A DNA stretch of 64,000 nt. Origin: Candidatus Leptovillus gracilis (GTDB lineage: Bacteria; Chloroflexota; Anaerolineae; Promineifilales; Promineifilaceae). How positions within the stretch are numbered: the first letter of the stretch is position 1; the number at the start of each line of letters is the position of its first letter. The notes under the pieces were generated by a model, which was not told where the DNA came from, did not search any database, and was given only the letters and a program-made list of their open reading frames with translations. Shown one piece after another: positions 8,113 through 16,442 of this stretch. The translations under genes and the position numbers were made by a program. The stretch spans positions 1 through 64,000 of the forward strand of contig JADJXA010000003.1 in NCBI GenBank assembly GCA_016716065.1, written 5' to 3'.

Positions 8113-9348
8113 CTATAAAACCCCCCACTGGCGTGGTTTGTTCAGCACATCCCGGTAAACAATGGCGACTGCACCCATCACAACGGCATCTTCGCCGTTG
8201 GCGGCGGGGATGATCTGTACACCTTCTTGAACCCAATGCCAGGCTCGCTGCGTGACAGTTTCCCGGATGCTGGGCAGCAAATATTGGTGCAGCGCCCATA
8301 AAGGCCCACCGAAGATCACGCGCTGAGGATTGATGACGTTCATGAGGCTGGCAATGCCGATTCCCAACCATTTGCCAGTTTCAGCCAGGGCGTTGAGGGC
8401 CACGGGGTCGTCTTTGCCAGCCGCTTCCATAATAAGCGGTATCGAAATACGGCTAAAGTCGTCGCTGATTATACTTGTCATCCACGAGGGTTGCCCTTGT
8501 TGCAGGGCTTCGGCCACGAGGTGGAACAGGGCGCGCTGGCTGGCTACGGTTTCCCAGCAGCCTCTATTGCCACAGTTGCATTTTAAACCATCTTTTTCCA
8601 CGGTCATGTGACCCACCTCACCGGCAAAACCACTGGCGCCTTCGATCAGACGGCCGTTCAAGACAATGCCCCCACCCAAACCAACCCCAGAACTAACGTA
8701 GAGCAAGGAATCGTTCTCCTGTCCGGCGCCAAAATAACTTTCGCCCAGGGCCGCCAGATTGGCTTCGTTGGCGATGTAGACAGGCACGGGGATAACGGAC
8801 CGAATCATATCGCGCAGAGGTACATCAGACCAATTGAGGTTAGGGGCAAAAAGAAGGGAACCCTGGCTGACGTCAACCAGACCAGGTACCCCGACGCCAA
8901 TGCCGAGCAGCGGCCGCTGCCGCTTTTGCACCTGTTTATAACTCTCTTGCAACAAAAACAAAACGCGATCCAGAATAGCTTCCCGATTGAAATATTTGGT
9001 AGTGCTTTCAAACCGTCGGGCAACCACCTCAATCGCAAAATTGACCGTAACAACGGAAATAAAATCAACCCCAATCTCCAGACCAATAATGTATCCGGCC
9101 TCTGGGTCCAATTCCAGATTGATGGCGGGTCGCCCTACGTCACTGCTGGAAACATCCGACCCGATTTCTCGAACCAGATTGTTCTGAATCAATTCCTTAA
9201 CCATGCTGGATACTGTGGCTTTATTTAATCCAGTGATATTAGCCAACGCAGCACGAGATAAAGTGGATTCGGACCGCAAGGTGTTGAGAATCAGAGTCAG
9301 ATTCATGTCGCGCATCACGGCATGACCAACCGAATTTTTTTGCGTCAT
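8113..9348 (-). CDS. xylR: ROK-family repressor of the xylose genes
   Basis: A 411-residue ROK transcription factor. The N-terminal winged helix-turn-helix (about 10-75) includes LSRAALANITGLNKATVSSM. The ROK sugar-binding domain follows, with IGLEIGVDFISVV, an ATP/sugar pattern GVGLGGGIVLNGRL and the zinc-binding cluster KCNCGNRGCWE. It is divergent from the xylose transport and catabolism operon, and two operators of the classic XylR type lie between them. It probably represses the operon and its own gene until xylose binds, as Bacillus XylR does. The xylose link is inferred from the neighbours and operators. Confidence 0.9.
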   Translation of the reverse strand: MTQKNSVGHAVMRDMNLTLILNTLRSESTLSRAALANITGLNKATVSSMVKELIQNNLVREIGSDVSSSDVGRPAINLELDPEAGYIIGLEIGVDFISVVTVNFAIEVVARRFESTTKYFNREAILDRVLFLLQESYKQVQKRQRPLLGIGVGVPGLVDVSQGSLLFAPNLNWSDVPLRDMIRSVIPVPVYIANEANLAALGESYFGAGQENDSLLYVSSGVGLGGGIVLNGRLIEGASGFAGEVGHMTVEKDGLKCNCGNRGCWETVASQRALFHLVAEALQQGQPSWMTSIISDDFSRISIPLIMEAAGKDDPVALNALAETGKWLGIGIASLMNVINPQRVIFGGPLWALHQYLLPSIRETVTQRAWHWVQEGVQIIPAANGEDAVVMGAVAIVYRDVLNKPRQWGVL

Positions 9349-9363
9349 AATTGCTTGTCCATC

Positions 9364-9388
9364 TTAGTTTGTATTCGCTACTAACTAA
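9364..9388. promoter_or_regulatory. xylO-like operator 1
   Basis: Imperfect palindrome starting TTAGTTTGTATT and ending CTAACTAA, with perfect outer arms TTAGTT and AACTAA. It closely matches the known Bacillus-type XylR operator layout (TTAGTTTGTTT...AACTAA). It lies 16 bp upstream of the ROK gene, where binding would control the repressor itself. Confidence 0.7.
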
Positions 9389-9535
9389 TTAAAAGTCTAT
9401 TACTTAAGCTGAATAGCGTCAAGGCTGCGGCAGGCAGATAATCCCCATACCAGGCCTGCTTACCGCGATTTTGGGCAACATATTATAATTGTCACGTCAA
9501 AAATATGACATTTGTCACAATTGGCCGGGCAGATG

Positions 9536-9563
9536 TTGACGCATTGGAAAAGCATTATATACT
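9536..9563 (+). promoter_or_regulatory. Probable xyl operon promoter
   Basis: TTGACG at 9536 and TATACT at 9558 are separated by 16 bp, a near-consensus housekeeping promoter facing xylF. Operator 2 begins about 10 bases after the -10 box, over the likely transcription start, which is ideal for repression. The leader from here to the xylF start is about 200 bases and AT-rich. I see no riboswitch in it. Confidence 0.6.
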
Positions 9564-9571
9564 CTGGCGAA

Positions 9572-9593
9572 ATAGTTTGTATTATAAACTAAT
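9572..9593. promoter_or_regulatory. xylO-like operator 2
   Basis: The sequence ATAGTTTGTATTATAAACTA has perfect arms TAGTTT and AAACTA around seven bases. It shares the TAGTTTGTATT half with operator 1, 200 bp away. Two sites at this distance would allow looping by a dimeric or tetrameric ROK repressor. Confidence 0.7.
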
Positions 9594-9772
9594 ACAGGTA
9601 ATTATTATTTATAAGCCGCTTATATAGCGATTTATTAGCCCAACCGAGGTGGTTTACCAAACCATCGAACTAACCAGTAAAAAGGAGGTGTATCAATTAT
9701 AACTTCTGGTCTATCGTGCAAAAAACAGGGTTTTATTTTACCAATAAGTCAACATGTGGAGGAAAATAAGAA

Positions 9773-11992
9773 ATGAGATCCAGGCAGGCATGGTTAATTA
9801 TAACAATGATCGCTTTGTTGATGTTTGCAGCATTAACAGGCTGTAGTTCGCAAACCGATACCCCAACCGAAACGACAGATACGACTGCTCCGGCAGCCAC
9901 TACGGAAGTAATAGCAAATGACGAAGGTATCAAAATCGGTCTTTCTTTCTCTGACTTTGCGACCGAGCGTTGGAAGAACGAAGAAGTTCTGATGCGTCAA
10001 CTGCTAGAAGAGAAAGGCTACCAGGTGCTTTCTCAGGAAGCCAACCACGACGTCAAACTGCAAATTGACCAGATTGACAACATGGTTAGCCAGGGCGTGA
10101 AGGGTCTGATCATCATTGCTGAGGATGGTGATGCGCTGTCAACGGCCGTTTCCAGCGCCAAACAAGCCGGGGTAGCTGTGTTAGCCTACGACCGGCTCAT
10201 CAAATCGCCGGACATCGCTGCTTACCTCTCCTTCAACAACGTCGAAGTGGGGCGGCAGCAGGCGCTGGGCGTCATGCAAGCCCTGGACATCGAGAACTGG
10301 GACGTGGCGGCCAATGGGCCGGTGCGCCTGGTCAAACTGGGCGGCAGCCCCACCGACAACAACGCCATTCTCTTCCGTCAGGGGCAAGACGAGATTGTGC
10401 AGCCCTATGTGGACGCCGGCACAATCGAAGTTGTAGCCGACCAGTGGGTGGACAACTGGGATGCGGCCAACGCGCTGAAAGCCATGGAAAACATCCTGGT
10501 AGCCGCCGGTAACGACATTGACGCCGTGGTTGCTTCCAACGACGGTACGGCTTTGGGCGCGCTGCAAGCGATGAAAGCCCAGGGTTTGGCCGGGGTTGTG
10601 CCGATTTCCGGGCAAGACGCCACCGCCGACGGTGTTAACAGCATCGTTAAGGGTGAACTGACAGTTTCTATCCTGAAAGACATCCGTAACCTGTCCCCCT
10701 TGGCCGTGGACATGATGGACAAACTGATCAGGGGTGAAGCGATTGAAGGTCTGGACACCTACACCATGGCCGAACTCACCAATGATGCGGCCCAGGCCGG
10801 TGAAGTGCACGCTTACTTCTTGCCGGTGCAGCAGGTGAACATAGACAATGCTTACGAGCTGGTAGTCGTCAGCGGTTTCCAATCCTTTGATGACGTTTTC
10901 CGGGATATTCCTGAAGATCAACGGCCAGCTCGTCCAGGGGAGGCTGAAGCTTCGGCTGGTGAAACCGTATCTGTCGAAGGTATCAAAATCGGTCTTTCTT
11001 TCTCTGACTTTGCGACCGAGCGTTGGAAGAACGAAGAAGTTCTGATGCGTCAACTGCTAGAAGAGAAAGGCTACGTTGTGCTTTCTCAGGAAGCCAACCA
11101 CGACGTCAAACTGCAAATTGACCAGATTGACAACATGGTTAGCCAGGGCGTGAAGGGTCTGATCATCATTGCTGAGGATGGTGATGCGCTGTCAACGGCC
11201 GTTTCCAGCGCCAAACAAGCCGGGGTAGCTGTGTTAGCCTACGACCGGCTCATCAAATCGCCGGACATCGCTGCTTACCTCTCCTTCAACAACGTGGAAG
11301 TAGGACGGCAGCAGGCGCTGGGCGTCATGCAAGCCCTGGACATCGAGAACTGGGACGTGGCGGCCAATGGGCCGGTGCGCCTGGTCAAACTGGGCGGCAG
11401 CCCCACCGACAACAACGCCATTCTCTTCCGTCAGGGGCAAGATGAGATTGTGCAGCCCTATGTGGACGCCGGCACAATCGAAGTTGTAGCCGACCAGTGG
11501 GTGGACAACTGGGATGCCGCCAACGCGCTGAAAGCCATGGAAAACATCCTGGTAGCCGCCGGTAACGACATTGACGCAGTGGTTGCTTCCAACGACGGTA
11601 CGGCTTTGGGCGCGCTGCAAGCGATGAAAGCCCAGGGTTTGGCCGGGGTTGTGCCGATTTCCGGGCAAGACGCCACCGCCGACGGTGTTAACAGCATCGT
11701 TAAGGGTGAACTGACAGTTTCTATCCTGAAAGACATCCGTAACCTGTCCCCCTTGGCTGTGGACATGATGGACAAACTCATCAGGGGTGAAGCGATTGAA
11801 GGTCTGGACACCTACACCATGGCCGAACTCACCAATGATGCGGCCCAGGCCGGTGAAGTGCGCGCCTACTTCTTGCCGGTGCAGCAGGTGAACATAGACA
11901 ATGCTTACGAGCTGGTAGTCGTCAGTGGGTTCCAATCCTTTGATGACGTTTTCCGGGATATTCCTGAAGATCAACGGCCGGCTCGTCCATAA
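9773..11992 (+). CDS. xylF: Tandem xylose-binding protein (XylF-XylF fusion)
   Basis: Lipoprotein substrate-binding component of the xylose ABC importer, but twice the usual length (739 instead of about 340-370 residues). A signal peptide ends in ALTGC, followed by a Thr/Ala-rich linker. Two almost identical periplasmic binding domains follow (about 51-388 and 402-739), both beginning GIKIGLSFSDFATERWKNEE and both ending QSFDDVFRDIPEDQRPARP. A 13-residue linker rich in Ala, Glu and Ser joins them. Residue changes are few, for example GYQVL versus GYVVL and EVHAY versus EVRAY. GGAGG lies ten bases before the ATG. One membrane-anchored polypeptide would offer two ligand-binding modules to the permease. 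Sugar specificity is inferred from the xylose operon. Confidence 0.92.
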   Translation: MRSRQAWLIITMIALLMFAALTGCSSQTDTPTETTDTTAPAATTEVIANDEGIKIGLSFSDFATERWKNEEVLMRQLLEEKGYQVLSQEANHDVKLQIDQIDNMVSQGVKGLIIIAEDGDALSTAVSSAKQAGVAVLAYDRLIKSPDIAAYLSFNNVEVGRQQALGVMQALDIENWDVAANGPVRLVKLGGSPTDNNAILFRQGQDEIVQPYVDAGTIEVVADQWVDNWDAANALKAMENILVAAGNDIDAVVASNDGTALGALQAMKAQGLAGVVPISGQDATADGVNSIVKGELTVSILKDIRNLSPLAVDMMDKLIRGEAIEGLDTYTMAELTNDAAQAGEVHAYFLPVQQVNIDNAYELVVVSGFQSFDDVFRDIPEDQRPARPGEAEASAGETVSVEGIKIGLSFSDFATERWKNEEVLMRQLLEEKGYVVLSQEANHDVKLQIDQIDNMVSQGVKGLIIIAEDGDALSTAVSSAKQAGVAVLAYDRLIKSPDIAAYLSFNNVEVGRQQALGVMQALDIENWDVAANGPVRLVKLGGSPTDNNAILFRQGQDEIVQPYVDAGTIEVVADQWVDNWDAANALKAMENILVAAGNDIDAVVASNDGTALGALQAMKAQGLAGVVPISGQDATADGVNSIVKGELTVSILKDIRNLSPLAVDMMDKLIRGEAIEGLDTYTMAELTNDAAQAGEVRAYFLPVQQVNIDNAYELVVVSGFQSFDDVFRDIPEDQRPARP
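9922..11989. repeat. 1,053-bp in-frame tandem duplication
   Basis: Copy one spans 9922-10936 and copy two 10975-11989, with a 38-bp linker unique to the junction. The offset is exactly 1,053 bp, or 351 codons. The copies differ at scattered, mostly synonymous sites (for example GTCGAAGTGGGG versus GTGGAAGTAGGA), which argues against a pure assembly duplicate. Confidence 0.95.
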
Positions 11993-12015
11993 TTGAATAA
12001 AGCGTAATTGACAAT

Positions 12016-12073
12016 GGTTCGACTTCCTCTCATCTGAGATGGATCTATCTCAGATGAGTCAGGAAGTCGAACC
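12016..12073. terminator. Long hairpin after xylF
   Basis: GGTTCGACTTCCT and the following TCATCTGAGAT pair with ATCTCAGATGA and AGGAAGTCGAACC around a short loop. This gives a stem of about 24 bp with one small bulge. There is no T-run right after it, so it may be an mRNA-stabilising or partial-termination hairpin that keeps binding-protein expression above the downstream transporter genes. It could also be a dispersed repeat. Confidence 0.6.
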
Positions 12074-12121
12074 TGACTCTCCCAAAAGAGTGTAAAATTC
12101 AAGCTGGCTTCTGCTAAGTAT

Positions 12122-12176
12122 TAGATTGGACCAATCTGCAAGATTGGTCCAATCTGGGCCATGTAATTTCTAGATG
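12122..12176. repeat. 55-bp dispersed palindromic repeat, copy 1
   Basis: Contains AGATTGGACCAATCT and AGATTGGTCCAATCT in a row, then GGGCCATGTAATTTCTAGATG. Its reverse complement matches 16325-16379 almost base for base. Copies 1 and 2 therefore bracket xylG-xylH-xylA in opposite orientation. Each half can fold into a hairpin. Confidence 0.85.
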
Positions 12177-12254
12177 CTCACTAAGCGTTAACCCTGGTTG
12201 TTTCATCATCAGATACCAGGCGGAAGTACAGATCAAAGTTGAGAGGAGAATTCC

Positions 12255-13796
12255 GTGAGTGACGACATCATCCTCGATATCCGAAACGTGACCAAGAAAT
12301 TCCCCGGTGTTACCGCGTTAAGCAATGTATCCATCAAAATTCGGCGGGGCGAAATTCATGGACTATGCGGCGAAAACGGAGCCGGTAAGTCTACATTGAT
12401 GAAAATCTTGTCAGGCATCTATCCTTACGGCACATATGAGGGTGAAGTTTTCTATAACGACGAAGAGCTTAAGCTGGAGCATAGTTCTATCCGGCATGCC
12501 AGTGAATTAGGCATCTCCATTGTCCACCAAGAACTGACCCTGGTGCCCAGTATGACCGTCGGCGAAAACGTCTACTTGGGCAAAGAACCGGTTGAAAGAA
12601 AGGTCATCAACTGGAACAAACTTTATTCTGACACAGATAAAATTCTGGCGCGGTATAACCTGGATGTAAAGTCACATGCTGTGGTTCGCACCCTGGGCGT
12701 TGGCAAAATGCAGATGGTAGAAATTGCCAAAGCCCTTTCTGAAGATGCCAAAGTCCTCATTTTAGATGAACCAACCAGCGCCCTGAATGAAGTCGAAATC
12801 AGAAAGTTAATGGAGATTTTGGCAGTTCTCAAGACAAATGGCGTCACGATCATTTATATCACCCATAAACTGAATGAACTTTTCCGTATAACCGACAGCG
12901 TTACGGTTTTACGGGATGGTGAGACAGTAACAACCCAGCCGACGCAGAATTTAACGGAAGAGAAACTGGTTCAATACATGGTGGGCCGCCAGATGAAGGA
13001 GCGATTCCCCAAAGGCAGCCGGCAGCCTGGCGAAATCATTTTCGAGGTAGAGAATCTTCATGCCGAAGACCCGACTGATCCCTCGCGCAAAGTGGTGAAT
13101 GGCGTTAATTTCAACCTGCGTCGTGGCGAGATTTTGGGCATTGCTGGTCTGATGGGTTCTGGCCGCACCGAACTCGTTACGACGATATTTGGCGAGTACG
13201 GCAAAATTACCGGTGGTAAGCTCGTTCTGGAAAAGCAAGATTTAAAGATAAACAGCGCCCGCGATGCCATCGAACACGGCATCAGCCTGGTGCCCGAAGA
13301 TCGCAAAGGGCAGGGGCTTGTCCTTATGCAATCTGTTTTGAAGAACGTTTCCTTGCCTAACCTGAGTCAGTTCGCGGGATTTTTTCGCCTGGATAAAGAT
13401 GCGGAATTGCAGGCAAGCCTGCATCAGGCGAAGAGTCTGGCAATTAAAGCGCCCAACCTACAAGTCTCTTGTAACACATTATCTGGCGGCAACCAACAAA
13501 AGGTCGTCATTGCCAAATGGCTTATGTCCAGGCCAAAGATATTGATTATGGATGATCCGACACGGGGTGTTGACGTGGGCGCAAAATATGAAATTTATAA
13601 ATTGATGAACGAATTAGCGGAACGCGGGGTCTCCATTATCATGATCTCTAGCGAGCTAGAGGAGGTGTTGGGAATGAGCGACCGGGTTATGGTTATGCAC
13701 GAAGGTCAATCTAACGGCACCCTGGACGTTGCAACCGCGACACAAGAAAAAATTATGGCGCTTGCCACGGGCATTGACTCGCACAAAAACAATTAA
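12255..13796 (+). CDS. xylG: Xylose ABC transporter ATP-binding protein
   Basis: A 513-residue double ATPase of the sugar (CUT2) type. The first domain has Walker A GENGAGKST at 39-47, a signature region TLGVGKMQMVEIAKAL and Walker B VLILDEPTSALN. The second has the usual degenerate Walker A (GLMGSGRTE near 297) and signature LSGGNQQKVVIAKWL, then ILIMDDPTRGVD. It powers uptake through XylH. Preceded by GAGAGGAG. Base composition is lower in GC than the flanking genes, and the AACGGCCGTT palindrome found elsewhere is absent here, which may indicate transfer. Confidence 0.95.
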   Translation: MSDDIILDIRNVTKKFPGVTALSNVSIKIRRGEIHGLCGENGAGKSTLMKILSGIYPYGTYEGEVFYNDEELKLEHSSIRHASELGISIVHQELTLVPSMTVGENVYLGKEPVERKVINWNKLYSDTDKILARYNLDVKSHAVVRTLGVGKMQMVEIAKALSEDAKVLILDEPTSALNEVEIRKLMEILAVLKTNGVTIIYITHKLNELFRITDSVTVLRDGETVTTQPTQNLTEEKLVQYMVGRQMKERFPKGSRQPGEIIFEVENLHAEDPTDPSRKVVNGVNFNLRRGEILGIAGLMGSGRTELVTTIFGEYGKITGGKLVLEKQDLKINSARDAIEHGISLVPEDRKGQGLVLMQSVLKNVSLPNLSQFAGFFRLDKDAELQASLHQAKSLAIKAPNLQVSCNTLSGGNQQKVVIAKWLMSRPKILIMDDPTRGVDVGAKYEIYKLMNELAERGVSIIMISSELEEVLGMSDRVMVMHEGQSNGTLDVATATQEKIMALATGIDSHKNN

Positions 13797-13810
13797 TCAA
13801 GGAGGCTTCC

Positions 13811-15016
13811 ATGAAATTAGCTGTCCCCGAAATCAAACCCTCAGACAAAACAAGCTCTATATTGGGAAAAATGTTTCGGCAAAACATTCAGACCTATGCC
13901 ATTATTCTCGCTCTCATCTTCATCTGGATATTTTTTGCCTTTTTAACAGATGGGAACTATTTAAAACCACAGAATTTTTCTAACTTGTTTCGGCAAATGA
14001 CTGTGACGGGTTTCCTGGCTATTGGGATGGTGTTGGTTATCGTGACCGGCAATATTGATTTGTCGGTGGGTAAGTTAGCTGGCTTTGTTTCCGTGGTCGT
14101 GGCCTATTTTCAGGCTACGGTCTGGACCAAAGTATTGCCAGACCAGGCGTTGGCGGCCGCGACGTTATCCGTGTTTGTGGGGATTGCCGTAGGCGCACTG
14201 TTTGGTGTTATGCAGGGTTACATTATTTCATTTCTAAACGTACCATCGTTTATTGTTACTCTGGGTGGTATGTTCGTGCTAAATGGGGCAATCTTGCTGG
14301 TAACGCAAGGAAAGACGATTCCGGCTAATCAGCCATATTTTTCAGTCATCGCTCAGGGCTATTTACCGGTTGCCGCCGGTTGGATTATGGCGTTGTTGGT
14401 GGTGGCGTATCTGTATTTCAACATGTTTCGTAGTCGGCAGAAGAAACGAGCGCATGGCTTTGCCCTTTCCAGCATGTACCTTGACCTGGCGTTGACGACT
14501 TTCTTTGCGATTCTGGTTGCCGGCTACGTATACATTGTGAATCAATACAATGGTGTTCAGATTCCCGTTCTGTTGCTGGCTGTTACGTCGGTGATTATTT
14601 CCTATATGGCGAATAACACCCGGTTTGGGCGATATGCTTATGCCATCGGCGGCAACCGAGAAGCGGCTCGTTTATCGGGTATCAGCATTCGGAATAACAT
14701 TTTTTTTGTGTTTGTTCTCATGGGATTACTGAGCGGTATTGCCGGTGTCGTGTTGGCTTCATATGTAGGTTATGGCACGATTGCTGCCGGCCAGGGGTAT
14801 GAGCTTGATGCCATTGCGGCGGCAATTTTAGGTGGCACTTCTACTTTGGGAGGGGTTGGCACAGTTTGGGGGGCGCTGATTGGCGCTTTGATTATGTCTA
14901 GTTTGTCGAATGGCTTGCAGCTGTTGAACGTGGCGCCGTCCTGGCAATATTTGTTGAAGGGGTTGGTGTTGGTGCTGGCAGTTTATGCGGATGTGACATT
15001 TAAGAAGCGCGGGTAG
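13811..15016 (+). CDS. xylH: Xylose ABC transporter permease
   Basis: A 401-residue polytopic membrane protein of the BPD_transp_2 (RbsC/XylH) family, with about ten hydrophobic segments. The family pattern VTGNIDLSVGKLAGF is near residue 80, and the C-terminal YELDAIAAAILGGTSTLGGVGT is the conserved permease loop. It begins 14 bases after xylG, with AAGGAGG just before the ATG, so the two are translated from one message. It forms the membrane channel for the xylose importer. Like xylG, it lacks the iterated palindrome. Confidence 0.95.
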   Translation: MKLAVPEIKPSDKTSSILGKMFRQNIQTYAIILALIFIWIFFAFLTDGNYLKPQNFSNLFRQMTVTGFLAIGMVLVIVTGNIDLSVGKLAGFVSVVVAYFQATVWTKVLPDQALAAATLSVFVGIAVGALFGVMQGYIISFLNVPSFIVTLGGMFVLNGAILLVTQGKTIPANQPYFSVIAQGYLPVAAGWIMALLVVAYLYFNMFRSRQKKRAHGFALSSMYLDLALTTFFAILVAGYVYIVNQYNGVQIPVLLLAVTSVIISYMANNTRFGRYAYAIGGNREAARLSGISIRNNIFFVFVLMGLLSGIAGVVLASYVGYGTIAAGQGYELDAIAAAILGGTSTLGGVGTVWGALIGALIMSSLSNGLQLLNVAPSWQYLLKGLVLVLAVYADVTFKKRG

Positions 15017-15064
15017 GGGGTTAACCTACGAATATAGGCGTCCAGAGAAAACTTCACGTAATTT

Positions 15065-15115
15065 GTAGAACGATTTTCCAAATCGTTCTCTGGGCGGTTT
15101 TCCAAATCGCCCTAC
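15065..15115. repeat. Paired palindromic element in the xylH-xylA gap
   Basis: Two adjacent hairpins: GTAGAACGATTTTCCAAATC with its GTTCT partner, then GGGCGGTTTTCCAAATCGCC and CTAC. Both share the core TTTTCCAAATCG. The form is that of a dispersed palindromic repeat that could end or stabilise transcripts. Confidence 0.6.
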
Positions 15116-15149
15116 AACTTTGTCTTGTCACTTGACAAAAGGAGATCGC

Positions 15150-16319
15150 ATGTCAGACAGATTTTTACCCAAAGCGGAGGATAAGTTCACCTTTGGTTTG
15201 TGGACAGTAGGCAATGTTGGCCGTGATCCGTTTGGGGCTGCGGTACGGCCGTCTATGACTCCAGCCGAAATCGTTTACTTCTTGGGCGAGGTTGGCGCTT
15301 ATGGCGTTAACTTCCACGACAACGATCTGATTCCTATTGATGCCACTGCGGCAGAGAAGGCACAAATACTCAACGACTTTAAAAAGGCCCTGGCCGATAC
15401 CGGCCTGGTTGTGCCCATGGCCACAACCAATCTGTTTTACGATCCGGCTTTTAGAGACGGGGCCTTTACGGCTAACGATCCCAAAGTCCGCGCGTATGCC
15501 TTGCAGAAAACCATGAATGCTATGGATTTGGGCGTGGAATTAGGCGCCAGCACCTATGTATTTTGGGGCGGCAGAGAAGGCGTAGAAACCGATGCCAGCA
15601 AAAACCCACTGGATGCCGGTAAACGGTTTCGTGAGGCATTGAATTTTTTGTGCGACTATGCCATTGACCAGGGCTACCCATTGAAGTTTGCTCTGGAAGC
15701 CAAGCCCAACGAGCCGCGTGGCGATATCTATCTGGCGACAACTGGCGCTATGTTGGGTTTCATTGAAACGCTGGACCATCCCGAAATGGTGGGCGTCAAT
15801 CCCGAAGTGGCCCACGAGACAATGGCCGGGCTGAACTTCTTACATCACGTGGCCCAGGCATGGGATAGAGGCAAACTGTTCCACATCGATCTGAACGATC
15901 AGTCTATCGGCCGTTACGATCAAGATTTTCGCTTTGGGGCGGTAAATCTTAAGAGTGCCTTCTTCCTGGTCAAATTCCTGGAAGATGTGGGCTACGATGG
16001 CAGCCGCCACTTCGACGCCCATGCCTACCGCACCAGCGATTACGAGGATGTGAAAGCGTTCGCCCGTGGTTGTATGCGTACTTACCTTATCCTCAAAGAA
16101 AAAGCTGCTCAATTCAACGCCGACAGCGAAATCCAAAGCCTGCTGGCCGAAATTCTGGCCGATGATGGCAGTATGGATGAATTCAAGGGCCATTATTCAC
16201 CCGCCAGAGCCACTGCCCTTAAAGCCTACACTTTCGACCGCGCCGCGCTGGGCCAACGGGGGCAGCCCTACGAACGCCTCGACCAACTTGTCGTGGAACT
16301 GCTGTTGGGCGTGCGCTAA
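15150..16319 (+). CDS. xylA: Xylose isomerase
   Basis: Converts D-xylose to D-xylulose. It has 389 residues, the shorter class I (actinobacterial) form. Start chosen at ATG 15150 (MSDRFLPKAEDKFTFGLWTV) because AAAGGAG lies just before it; an open frame begins ten codons earlier. Metal and substrate residues are visible in FALEAKPNEPRGD, VGVNPEVAHETMAG and FHIDLNDQSIGRYDQDFRFG, including the two-metal Glu, His and Asp ligands. It follows the transporter genes in the operon and precedes xylulokinase. Confidence 0.96.
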   Translation: MSDRFLPKAEDKFTFGLWTVGNVGRDPFGAAVRPSMTPAEIVYFLGEVGAYGVNFHDNDLIPIDATAAEKAQILNDFKKALADTGLVVPMATTNLFYDPAFRDGAFTANDPKVRAYALQKTMNAMDLGVELGASTYVFWGGREGVETDASKNPLDAGKRFREALNFLCDYAIDQGYPLKFALEAKPNEPRGDIYLATTGAMLGFIETLDHPEMVGVNPEVAHETMAGLNFLHHVAQAWDRGKLFHIDLNDQSIGRYDQDFRFGAVNLKSAFFLVKFLEDVGYDGSRHFDAHAYRTSDYEDVKAFARGCMRTYLILKEKAAQFNADSEIQSLLAEILADDGSMDEFKGHYSPARATALKAYTFDRAALGQRGQPYERLDQLVVELLLGVR

Positions 16320-16324
16320 GTGAT

Positions 16325-16379
16325 CATCTAGAAATTACATCGCCCAGATTGGACCAATCTTGGAGATTGGTCCAATCTA
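16325..16379. repeat. 55-bp dispersed palindromic repeat, copy 2
   Basis: Begins CATCTAGAAATTACATCGCC and ends with two AGATTGG...CCAATCT palindromes. It is the inverted partner of 12122-12176. It lies between xylA and xylB. Confidence 0.85.
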
Positions 16380-16442
16380 AAAACTGGCGCTTTGGCGAGC
16401 AATCTTGCATCATAACGGCTTGAATTTTTGAAGGAGGCTGGG

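Noticed and set aside
10181..11974. Two similar open frames on the minus strand
   Set aside because: They mirror the duplicated xylF gene; the real protein on the plus strand has clear family motifs.
9922..11989. CRISPR or phage-type repeat
   Set aside because: The long duplication is a coding tandem; no array of short spaced repeats exists in the window.
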